Shown in pieces: positions 1 through 6,359 of a stretch of 6,618 nt of DNA. The notes beneath the pieces were generated by a model. It saw nothing but the letters and a program-made list of their open reading frames with translations. It did no database searches and was not told where the DNA came from. This DNA comes from an uncultured Fretibacterium sp. Lineage in GTDB: Bacteria > Synergistota > Synergistia > Synergistales > Aminobacteriaceae. The stretch covers positions 1 to 6,618 of the forward strand of contig NZ_CALHIQ010000086.1 in the NCBI RefSeq assembly GCF_938030725.1, given 5' to 3'. The stretch's first letter is position 1; every line of letters begins with the position of its first letter. Position numbers and translations under genes: made by a program.

Positions 1-5
1 TTTGA

Positions 6-39
6 GGCGGGGGAAAAAACTCCCCCCCTGTGCCCCGCC
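6..39 (+). other. GC-rich inverted repeat upstream of malQ
   Basis: GGCGGGG at 6-12 is complementary to CCCCGCC at 33-39, and within it a G5 run (9-13) can also pair with a C7 run (22-28). It could be a leader hairpin of malQ or the stem of a terminator for a gene left of the window. No T-run follows directly, apart from the T-tract in the malQ ribosome binding region. Its function is unknown. Confidence 0.3.
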
Positions 40-45
40 GGCCCT

Positions 46-58
46 TTGGAGGTTTTTT
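46..58 (+). promoter_or_regulatory. malQ ribosome binding site with T-tract spacer
   Basis: TTGGAGGTTTTTT contains GGAGG at 48-52, 13 nt before the ATG at 66. The spacer is long and made of T and A only. The same 13-mer precedes the amidohydrolase on the other strand, so it may be a preferred initiation element in this genome. It supports ATG 66 over GTG 30 as the start. Confidence 0.7.
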
Positions 59-65
59 AATTAAA

Positions 66-1565
66 ATGGATAGGAGAAAATGCGGCGTGCTGCTCCCCAT
101 GACCTCGCTTCCCTCGCGCTTCGGGATCGGCGACATGGGACCGGGGGCGCGGCGGTTTGCGGAGTTTTTGCATGGGGCGGGGCAATCGCTGTGGCAGGTC
201 CTGCCCCTGACCGCGACGGACGCGGGGTGCGCCCACTCGCCCTACAGCCCCACGTCGGCCTTCGCCGGCAGCGGCCTCCTGATCAGCCCGGAGGGCCTGA
301 TGGAGGACGGGTTTCTGAGCCGGGAGGAGCTGGACAGCGCGCCCAACTTCTCGAACGACCGGGTGGACTACGGCGCGGCCGGAGCCTTCAAGGCAGCGCT
401 CCTGCAAAGGGTGTGGGCGCAGTTTCACCGCGGCGGCGAGAGCGCGGACTTCAAGGCCTTCTGCCAGAGCCAGGGGGACTGGCTGGAAGACTGGAGTCTC
501 TTCATCTCCATCAAGGGCGCCATGGGCGGGCTTGCCTGGCGCGACTGGCCCGACGGGTTGAAGTTTCGCCGCCCCCAGGACCTCGACCGGTTCCGCCGGG
601 ACCACGACGGCGACATCGGGCTTCAGAACTTCATCCAGTACGTCTTCGCGCGGCAGATGTCCGCGCTGCGGAGGCGCATGGCGGAGCTGAAGTTGGAGCT
701 GGTGGGCGACGTCCCCGTCTACGTCATGGGGGACTGCGCCGACGTGTGGGCCCACCCGGATCTCTTCGACCTGGACGAGGACCTGAACTCCGTCTCCGTG
801 GCGGGCGTCCCCCCGGACTACTTCAGCGCCAAGGGACAGCTCTGGGGCAACCCGACGTACAACTGGGAGGCCATGAGAAGGGACGGCTTCCGCTGGTGGA
901 CCGGACGCCTGCACCGCCTCCTGACCTTCTTCGACCGCGTACGCATCGACCACTTCCGGGGGCTCATCGCCTACTGGGCGCTGCCGGCAGACGCTGAAAC
1001 GGCGGAGCACGGGGAGTGGCGCAGCGTGCCCCACCGGGAGTTCTTCAGCGCGCTCAGGAGCGAGTTTCCGAACGCGCCCTTCTGGGCTGAGAACCTGGGG
1101 GTCCTCACCCCGGAGGTGGAGGAGGCCCGCACCGCCATGGGGCTTCCTGGGATGACGATCCTCCACTTCGCCTTCGGGCATCCCGCGGACAACCCCTACG
1201 CCCCCCACAACCACACGCCAAAGACCGTGGTCTACACGGGGACTCACGACAACAACACCTCCCGCGGGTGGCTGATGGCCGACGCCACGCCCTGGGAGCG
1301 GGCGAACCTCTCCGCCTACCTGGGGTGCGAGGTGACGGCAGGGAGCGTGTCCGGGGTCATGACGCGCATGGCCCTGGCCTCCGTGGCGGAGACGGCCGTC
1401 ATCCCCATGCAGGACTGGCTCGACCTGGGGCCGGAGGCTCGAATCAACACCCCGTCCACCACGGCGGGGAACTGGACGTGGCGCATGAAGCCGGGCGCCA
1501 TCACGCCCGACCTCACGCAGCGGATGCGGTCGCTCTGCGAGCTCTACGGACGTACCGGCGCGTAA
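66..1565 (+). CDS. malQ: 4-alpha-glucanotransferase (amylomaltase), GH77
   Basis: The 499-residue product matches the usual length of bacterial amylomaltases. These cytoplasmic enzymes move segments of alpha-1,4-glucan between maltodextrin chains and release glucose, in maltodextrin or glycogen use. Family landmarks appear in order: the N-terminal CGVLLPMTSLPSRFGIGD, the SPYSPTSAFAG segment, GDVPVYV at about 214-220, and the substrate loop VAGVPPDYFSAKGQLWGNP at about 245-263. The catalytic acids are all present: nucleophile D295 in RIDHFRG, acid/base E342 in WAENLG, and D395 in GTHDNN. I start at the ATG at 66, because the family N-terminus begins there and a GGAGG lies 13 nt upstream. A GTG at 30 would add 12 residues (MPRRPFGGFLIK) that are only the translated ribosome binding region. 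The gene faces the amidohydrolase across a shared terminator. Any upstream operon partner lies outside the window. Identification is secure; the physiological substrate is inferred from the family. Confidence 0.96.
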   Translation: MDRRKCGVLLPMTSLPSRFGIGDMGPGARRFAEFLHGAGQSLWQVLPLTATDAGCAHSPYSPTSAFAGSGLLISPEGLMEDGFLSREELDSAPNFSNDRVDYGAAGAFKAALLQRVWAQFHRGGESADFKAFCQSQGDWLEDWSLFISIKGAMGGLAWRDWPDGLKFRRPQDLDRFRRDHDGDIGLQNFIQYVFARQMSALRRRMAELKLELVGDVPVYVMGDCADVWAHPDLFDLDEDLNSVSVAGVPPDYFSAKGQLWGNPTYNWEAMRRDGFRWWTGRLHRLLTFFDRVRIDHFRGLIAYWALPADAETAEHGEWRSVPHREFFSALRSEFPNAPFWAENLGVLTPEVEEARTAMGLPGMTILHFAFGHPADNPYAPHNHTPKTVVYTGTHDNNTSRGWLMADATPWERANLSAYLGCEVTAGSVSGVMTRMALASVAETAVIPMQDWLDLGPEARINTPSTTAGNWTWRMKPGAITPDLTQRMRSLCELYGRTGA

Positions 1566-1582
1566 CGCAAAAAAGGCGGGCA

Positions 1583-1627
1583 ACGACGGGAGGTGCGGGT
1601 TTAGTCCCGCTCCGCCCGTCGTTTTTT
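1583..1627 (+). terminator. Rho-independent terminator of malQ, probably shared
   Basis: ACGACGGG at 1583-1590 pairs with CCCGTCGT at 1615-1622. Inside, GG/CC and GCGGG/CCCGC pairs continue the stem, interrupted by two single mismatches, to a six-base loop. A run of six T (1622-1627) closes the plus-strand side, which is the classic intrinsic terminator form, 17 nt after the malQ stop. On the minus strand the stem is followed by a T-run (complement of the A-run at 1569-1574) only after an 8-nt gap, so it may also end the amidohydrolase transcript, less certainly. The two genes converge here with 66 bp between stop codons. Confidence 0.85.
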
Positions 1628-1631
1628 CGCT

Positions 1632-2798
1632 TCAGCTCAGGTTGTCGTAGACCGTGCCGTCGATGATGGTCCGCTCGCACAACGTGAAGTTGCTGAAGGG
1701 GTGTCCGCTCCACACCGCGAGGTCCGCGTCCTTGCCCGGCTCGATGCTTCCCATCCGGTCCCCCAGCCCCAGCAGGCGCGCCGGGCGGATGGTGACGGCC
1801 TCGAAGGCCGCCCTCTCGCTCAGGCCATGGGCCATGCAGAGGCCGACGTGCGTCGGCAGGTACTTCGTCCCCGAGGAGGTGTCCGCCGTCAGACAGAAGT
1901 TGATCCCGGCCTCCTCCATCCTCGCGGGCGTCGTCAGCTTCCGGCCCCAGATCTCCATCTTGCTGGGGGGCATCGTCAACGGGCCGATGACGCAGTCCAC
2001 CCGGTGCTCCCTCAAGAAGTCCAGGATCAAGTAACCCTCCGTGCAGTGCTCAATGGAGAAATCCAGGTGGAACTCCTCGGCGATGCGGATGGCCGTCACG
2101 ATGTCGTCCGCCCGATGGCAGTGGATGCGGCACTTCCTCTGGCCCCGGACGACGGGGACCAGTTCCTCCAGCGCGAAGTTGCGCTTCGGCCTCTTTTCAG
2201 GGTCCGCCTCCCCCGCCCAAAGCTCCTCCGAGTAGTCCAACGCCTCATAGAGCGTCCGGCGCAGGATGGCAGCCAGTCCCATGCGCGTCATGGGAGCCCG
2301 CTTCTGCTCGACGCCGTAGACCCGTTTCGGGTTCTCCCCCAGCGCGAACTTCATGTGCTCCGAGCCGGGGATGGCGATGTCGAAGACCGTCGATCCCCGT
2401 TTGGTCTTGAAGCTGATGCCGGTGCCTCCGATGACGTTGGCCGACCCGGGGCCGGTGTAGCAGGCGGTGAAGCCGGCACGCCGTGCCTCCTCGATGGCGA
2501 TGTCAAAGGGATTCAGGGCATCGATGCCGCGCACCTGGGCCGTCACCGGGTCGGTCTTCTCGTTTCCATCGATCTGGCCGGGCAGGGTGTTGGGCTCGTT
2601 AAAGGTGGAGATGTGCGTGTGGGCATCGATCAGCCCCGGCGTCAGCCACTTCCCCGTCAGGTCCAGGACCTCCACCCCTGCCGGAACCGCGACGTCCTCG
2701 CCACAGGCCGCGATCTTTCCGCCCTCCACCAGGACCGTGCCGCGCTCAAGCGTCCTCCCCGCAACCGTGACGACCCTCGCGTCTTTCAAAACAAGCAT
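1632..2798 (-). CDS. Metal-dependent amidohydrolase family protein
   Basis: This 388-residue protein has the composite fold of the amidohydrolase superfamily: an N-terminal beta-sandwich part (about 1-50), a TIM-barrel, and a C-terminal return to the sandwich (GSIEPGKDADLAVWSG, about 350-365). Likely metal ligands are H60 and H62 in DAHTH, H226 and/or H228 in IHCHRADD, H251 in IEHCTEGY, and D306 in LTADTSS. A GENPKRVYG block at about 154-162 is typical of the imidazolonepropionase-like subgroup often annotated only as amidohydrolase. The family hydrolyses C-N bonds in cyclic or linear amides. I cannot assign the substrate, and no neighbour points to histidine breakdown or another pathway. No signal peptide is visible, so it is probably cytoplasmic. 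The ATG start is supported by a GGAGG 12 nt upstream and a normal family N-terminus. It is transcribed away from the large surface-protein gene and towards malQ. All expected catalytic residues appear intact. Confidence 0.92.
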   Translation of the reverse strand: MLVLKDARVVTVAGRTLERGTVLVEGGKIAACGEDVAVPAGVEVLDLTGKWLTPGLIDAHTHISTFNEPNTLPGQIDGNEKTDPVTAQVRGIDALNPFDIAIEEARRAGFTACYTGPGSANVIGGTGISFKTKRGSTVFDIAIPGSEHMKFALGENPKRVYGVEQKRAPMTRMGLAAILRRTLYEALDYSEELWAGEADPEKRPKRNFALEELVPVVRGQRKCRIHCHRADDIVTAIRIAEEFHLDFSIEHCTEGYLILDFLREHRVDCVIGPLTMPPSKMEIWGRKLTTPARMEEAGINFCLTADTSSGTKYLPTHVGLCMAHGLSERAAFEAVTIRPARLLGLGDRMGSIEPGKDADLAVWSGHPFSNFTLCERTIIDGTVYDNLS

Positions 2799-2804
2799 CT
2801 TCAG

Positions 2805-2817
2805 AAAAAACCTCCAA
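2805..2817 (-). promoter_or_regulatory. Amidohydrolase ribosome binding site
   Basis: Read on the minus strand this is TTGGAGGTTTTTT, with GGAGG at 2811-2815 and 12 nt to the ATG at 2798-2796. It is identical over 13 nt to the element before malQ. Confidence 0.7.
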
Positions 2818-3022
2818 GCGTCAGGATAGTTTCACACGACGATTGTACAACGAAATTTTGTCAAAGAGAGGCTCGCCTCCATGGACTACAGCTCCCCCAT
2901 CGCTGAAGCCGGAGTAGCAGGAACTCGAGGCTCCTGTCCTGCCTGAAGTCCCACGTTATGGCTGAAAGATGAATTGATAAGATTTATTTAAAATAATTTA
3001 ATTAACAAAATAATTATTAGCC

Positions 3023-3051
3023 TTGCAAATATCTAGGTAGATAGTTATAAT
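3023..3051 (+). promoter_or_regulatory. Sigma-70-type promoter of the surface protein gene
   Basis: TTGCAA at 3023-3028 (five of six matches to the -35 consensus) and a perfect TATAAT at 3046-3051 are separated by the ideal 17 bp. The upstream 50 bp are almost all A and T, resembling an UP element that binds the RNA polymerase alpha subunit. Initiation would fall near 3058, giving a leader of about 93 nt before the TTG start at 3151. It points to strong expression, at least before any control in the leader. Confidence 0.75.
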
Positions 3052-3083
3052 CCTAATTCGTTTCAAATCATGTCTTAACAGCG

Positions 3084-3143
3084 AAGGAACACCTCCTTCC
3101 AGTTTTAATTTTGTGGAGGGAGGCCCCAATCTTGTAAGGAGGG
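3084..3143 (+). promoter_or_regulatory. Leader RNA with anti-Shine-Dalgarno mimic
   Basis: CACCTCCTT at 3090-3098 is identical to the anti-Shine-Dalgarno core at the 3' end of bacterial 16S rRNA. Its CCTCCTT part (3092-3098) is perfectly complementary to the gene's own ribosome binding site AAGGAGG (3136-3142). The extended CCTCCTTCCA (3092-3101) can instead pair with TGGAGGGAGG (3114-3123), a ten-pair stem with one T-G wobble and a 12-nt T-rich loop. The two pairings exclude each other: one hides the ribosome binding site, the other frees it. A third option pairs AAGGA (3084-3088) with TCCTT (3094-3098). The complementarity is seen directly; a regulatory role is inferred. I do not recognise a known riboswitch class. 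Confidence 0.45.
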
Positions 3144-3153
3144 CATCGTTTTG
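3136..3153 (+). promoter_or_regulatory. Ribosome binding site fixing a TTG start
   Basis: AAGGAGGG at 3136-3143 lies 7 nt before TTG at 3151-3153. This near-ideal site and spacing, together with the signal peptide that starts right after it, decide for the TTG start. No ATG or GTG lies in frame just upstream, and the GTG at 3169 has no such site and would cut off the basic n-region of the signal peptide. Confidence 0.8.
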
Positions 3154-6100
3154 AGAGGTAAGCGAAAAGTGTTGGGTTGGCTGGTGCTGACAGGGGCGCT
3201 GGCGGTCGGGACCGCTTGGGCTGCGGCAACCGTCCTGGAGGTACCCGCCGGGACGACAAATGGTGCCGATTTCACCCTGACGCCCACGGACGACGGCGGC
3301 ATCTTCAACATCATCCGAGGAGGAGGGCGTTTCGAGGGGGCCGTCAAGGGCGAGTCCGGCAAGGCACGGATGCTCCAGCTTACGGCTACGGGCAGCAGTC
3401 CCTTGGTCGTAGCCCCGGGAGTCCAAAAGTCGATCGAAGGCGACACGGGGAACGGCAACTTCCAGCTCCTCGTGAGCTCCGACGCCGGCAGGAAGGTCGT
3501 CGTCAGGGGTTCGAACGGAGACAACTCCTCGGAGGAGGAGTACAGGACCCATTACAGCGGGGGGACGCTGATCTGCGGCGGCGTGCTGAGCGCGGCCAAC
3601 GACGCCCTTGGGCAGAGGTGGGTCGGCATCCTGAGCGCGCCGTCCTCGACGAACGCGCCGGCCCTCGCGACCGACGGCCCCCTCCCCTTGACCCTGGGGT
3701 CCGCAGAAGCCATAGCGCAGCCCCTGCTGCTGTTCGTCGCAAGCGGGGACGCGGGGGACGACCGCCTCACGTACGGCATCATCGACACCCCCGACCAGCA
3801 GGAGTTGCTCCTTCGGCACGGCCTGGGCCAAAGGCAGGTCAAGCTGCCCAGTGCCAAGGCCGTGGGGGACGACTTGGCGAAGCTTGAGGCGTTCGATAAC
3901 GACTTCTACGGGTCCCCGTCGGGCAAGGGTTTTGTCCGTCTGGTCAAGACGGGCAAGGGGACCCTGACGATCGATTCCGACGTGCGGACGCCCAACCTCG
4001 CGGCTGCCGAGGACAAGGGACTTGAGGCCAGGGCACTGGACGGGGCGCATCATTTGGGCGGTACGGACGTGCGGGAGGGTAGCCTGGTCATCCGCGGCGG
4101 GGAGTTCAAGGTTCCCGGCGACCACTTCCGCGGTTCCCTGGGCAGGGTCTGGGCGTCCTTCCTGGGCAGCGGGTCCCTTGCGGACACCGAGCCCTTCAGC
4201 CAGGGACGTCTGAGGGAGAAGGCGCTTCACACGGAGAGCAATTACGTGTTCTACCACTTCTACAACCCCCTCTGGATCAGGAAGGGCGCCAGCGTCGCCG
4301 TGGACCGCAGCCAGATCTTCAGCCAGCTGAACACCGAGGCCGGCTCCACGTTCGAGGCGAAGTCCTACGCCGTGGGCGGCCAACTCCATTACCCTTACGT
4401 CGTGGTGACCCTCGACGGGAACGACTCGCACGTGAACGGAGTGCTGAAGGGTGCGTTTCACCTGGTGCTCGATTCCCGGATTGGGAAACGCCATCCCAAA
4501 GGATTCACCTTTCAGGATGAAAACGACTTGCAGTTGAGCTCGGGGAGAAACTCCACCCTGTTCCTGAACAACCCCGACAACGAAATCTTCGCCGAGGGCG
4601 AGACCTTGGTGGCCAACGGGGTCCTGGGGCTTACAGGCACCGGATCCATCGGAGGGGGCAAGGTAACGGTCGGAGCCATCAAGGAAGATGATGGCTTCGA
4701 GACGGGAGGCGGGGCTACCCTGCTGGCCTCGAAGTCCCTGGAGGTAGCCGGCAAGACCGAAGTCAAGTACGGCGGCATGTTGGCGGCCGAGCGAGGGCAG
4801 GTATTGTCCTTCAAGGACATTGCCATCAATATGCTCAAAAAGATGCCAAACGGCAAAATCATGTCGGGCACTTTTATGATCAATCCGACCAGCCCCAGCG
4901 CCAGCCAGGACTGGAGCGGAACGGTGGAATTTGGTGGAGAGGGCAGGAGGTTCAGCTGGACGAACCCTTTAAATATACAGGTTCGTAACGGAGAACTGCG
5001 ACTGAGCAGCCTTCCGGAGAAGACGGCCTCGGGAAATGAGCCCCTCGTCAATATCAACATAGGGGCAGGAGCAAGGGAACTGGTCAGAACATTTTCTCTG
5101 GGCAAGGGGGCCAGGGACCTTTCGAAGAACGTGAATCTCAGCTTGGGTAAATACAGCCGCATCGGGGTTGTCCCCAACGATGGCGACGTCGCCGGTACCC
5201 GCGCCGAGGCGGCGGGCAGGGACCCCATCTTCAAGGCCAAGACGATCGACTATTACTACCTGAACGGCGATGGTCCACGGCTGACCATCCAGCTGGACCC
5301 TGCGCAGCTCTCCGCCAGGACGCTCAAAAAGGGCTGGGTCCCCCTGATCGGCTCCGTCGAGGCGAAGGAGTGGAAGAAGCTGCGCGCCAAGGACAAGACG
5401 ACGGGAAAGGACTTTGCGAAGGTCCGGGTTTCCTGGCTGAACTCCTCGAAGGACATCGTCCCGGGCAATGCCGCCTCGGAGGACGCAGGCGCCCGGGTTC
5501 ACCTGGACGACGATAAGTTCACGATCTTGCTTGAGGTCCTTGAGGACTTTAAGGCTCCTGAGAAGCCCGATCCTCAACCCAACCCCAACCCCAATCCAAA
5601 CCCCGGGCCCAATCCTCAACCCAACCCCAACCCAGGGCCTAGCCCCAAGCCTCAGAACCCCGCGCCGGACAAGCCCAAGGACCCTTCTCCCGGCAAGCCC
5701 GACAATCCATCGCCAGACAAGCCCAGGCCGGATGAGCCGACCAACCCGGACGATAACGCCGTTCCGAAGGACCCCGAACAGTGGGAGATCACCGTGGGCG
5801 AGCCGGACGCAGCTGGCAACGTGCCCGTGAAGCTGGCAACGCGGATATCGCTGTCCAAGCCACTGGTCGCAGGCTCTCTGAAGGCGGACACCACCGGGTT
5901 CGTTCCTGGTACGCTCACGGTCGAAGCTCTGCGAAACGCCACGGTGGCCTTCATGGAGGAGTTGGATGCGGAATCCCTCGACTGGACTGTTTCCACTCAG
6001 GCCCTGAGCTACGAGCTTCGGGTCGCAGGCAAGGTGGCCAAGGGGCAGTGGGATACGGCCAGTATCCGGTCGATACGCTGCAGGCTGGAGGGCGTCGAGG

Positions 6101-6279
6101 GCGAGAGGACCATCGGCCTAGGGAACCAGGGACTCCTCCTGAAGTCTATGAAGAAGCAGAAGCCAGAGGTAAAGCCCGAGGATAGGAAGACCTCCGGGAG
6201 CGGCGGATGTGACGCCGGCTTCGGCGGGCTGCTCCTGCTGTCCGCCGCGGCTCTGGTCCGTCGGAAACGCTGCCGGTAA
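3151..6279 (+). CDS. Synerg-CTERM surface protein with autotransporter-like passenger
   Basis: This 1042-residue exported protein begins with a signal peptide: basic RGKRK, hydrophobic core 7-22, probable cleavage after AWA (residue 24). Residues about 27-680 are rich in Gly, Ser, Thr and short beta-strands. Some segments resemble autotransporter-associated repeats: YSGGTLICGGVLSAANDALG (135-154), LVKTGKGTLTI (264-274) with REGSLVIRGG (308-317), and GVLGLTGTGSIGGG (490-503). This suggests a beta-helix or similar elongated stalk. A Pro/Asn/Lys-rich linker (802-875) leads to a compact domain (about 877-1000). A charged spacer then leads to the sorting tail: SGSGGCDAGFGG with C1020, hydrophobic 1024-1036 and RRKRCR. 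No C-terminal beta-barrel or catalytic motif is seen. Such tails are predicted to be cut by a CAAX-protease-like intramembrane enzyme, not found in this window. The gene stands alone with its own promoter. Adhesion or another surface role is a guess. Confidence 0.88.
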   Translation: MRGKRKVLGWLVLTGALAVGTAWAAATVLEVPAGTTNGADFTLTPTDDGGIFNIIRGGGRFEGAVKGESGKARMLQLTATGSSPLVVAPGVQKSIEGDTGNGNFQLLVSSDAGRKVVVRGSNGDNSSEEEYRTHYSGGTLICGGVLSAANDALGQRWVGILSAPSSTNAPALATDGPLPLTLGSAEAIAQPLLLFVASGDAGDDRLTYGIIDTPDQQELLLRHGLGQRQVKLPSAKAVGDDLAKLEAFDNDFYGSPSGKGFVRLVKTGKGTLTIDSDVRTPNLAAAEDKGLEARALDGAHHLGGTDVREGSLVIRGGEFKVPGDHFRGSLGRVWASFLGSGSLADTEPFSQGRLREKALHTESNYVFYHFYNPLWIRKGASVAVDRSQIFSQLNTEAGSTFEAKSYAVGGQLHYPYVVVTLDGNDSHVNGVLKGAFHLVLDSRIGKRHPKGFTFQDENDLQLSSGRNSTLFLNNPDNEIFAEGETLVANGVLGLTGTGSIGGGKVTVGAIKEDDGFETGGGATLLASKSLEVAGKTEVKYGGMLAAERGQVLSFKDIAINMLKKMPNGKIMSGTFMINPTSPSASQDWSGTVEFGGEGRRFSWTNPLNIQVRNGELRLSSLPEKTASGNEPLVNINIGAGARELVRTFSLGKGARDLSKNVNLSLGKYSRIGVVPNDGDVAGTRAEAAGRDPIFKAKTIDYYYLNGDGPRLTIQLDPAQLSARTLKKGWVPLIGSVEAKEWKKLRAKDKTTGKDFAKVRVSWLNSSKDIVPGNAASEDAGARVHLDDDKFTILLEVLEDFKAPEKPDPQPNPNPNPNPGPNPQPNPNPGPSPKPQNPAPDKPKDPSPGKPDNPSPDKPRPDEPTNPDDNAVPKDPEQWEITVGEPDAAGNVPVKLATRISLSKPLVAGSLKADTTGFVPGTLTVEALRNATVAFMEELDAESLDWTVSTQALSYELRVAGKVAKGQWDTASIRSIRCRLEGVEGERTIGLGNQGLLLKSMKKQKPEVKPEDRKTSGSGGCDAGFGGLLLLSAAALVRRKRCR
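5570..5633 (+). repeat. 22-bp in-frame direct repeat in Pro/Asn linker
   Basis: A 22-bp sequence beginning ATCCTCAACCCAACCCC occurs at 5570-5591 and again, unchanged, at 5612-5633. The 42-bp offset equals 14 codons and keeps the frame. Shorter CAACCC/CAATCC units lie between them. The repeats encode the PNPNPNP part of the linker of the surface protein, so slippage would change linker length without breaking the reading frame. Confidence 0.8.
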
Positions 6280-6359
6280 GTTCACATTCTGTATCTCGTA
6301 CGGCTTTTGGGCTAGGACCGCTTAATTAAGAACGGATAACGAAAAGCCCGATCGCAGTT

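Larger units (their letters stand above)
2799..3150. other. Divergent intergenic region with AT-rich promoter island
   Basis: No complete gene is visible in these 352 bp. On the amidohydrolase side, a minus-strand TACAAT (2847-2842) could be its -10 box. A TTGACA (2864-2859) lies only 11 bp upstream, too close for a normal -35, so that promoter is uncertain. From about 2870 to 2965 the DNA is GC-rich with weak inverted repeats (GCAGGA 2917-2922 and TCCTGC 2937-2942). A short minus-strand open stretch there ends at a TAG at 2888-2886 and might be a transposase remnant. From about 2967 to 3070 the sequence turns sharply AT-rich and holds the promoter of the large downstream gene, followed by a structured leader. 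Promoter, leader and ribosome binding site are listed separately. Confidence 0.6.

Noticed and set aside
30..65. N-terminal extension of MalQ from GTG at 30
   Set aside because: The extra 12 residues overlap the ribosome binding site GGAGG at 48-52, and the family N-terminus starts at the ATG at 66.
57..1583. 508-codon open frame on the minus strand opposite malQ
   Set aside because: It is antisense to a clearly identified GH77 enzyme; the product is Arg/Pro/Val-rich with no recognisable motif, as expected from the shadow of a GC-rich gene.
1701..2906. 401-codon plus-strand open frame opposite the amidohydrolase
   Set aside because: Antisense to a protein with intact catalytic motifs; composition (Arg, Asp, Gln, Leu-rich) is that of a shadow frame.
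2881..2943. Small plus-strand frame starting ATG at 2881 (20 codons)
   Set aside because: No ribosome binding site at proper spacing and no recognisable product; probably chance in a GC-rich patch.
3070..3078. Two-codon ATG-TCT-TAA frame in the leader of the surface gene
   Set aside because: Too short and without a ribosome binding site to call a leader peptide.
2998..4494. 498-codon minus-strand open frame opposite the surface protein
   Set aside because: Antisense shadow of the beta-rich passenger; it lacks domain motifs and runs into the AT-rich promoter island.
57..6329. TTAATTAA palindrome at 57-64, 2998-3005 and 6322-6329
   Set aside because: All three lie in AT-rich intergenic DNA where the 8-mer is fairly likely by chance; no shared flanks suggest a common site.
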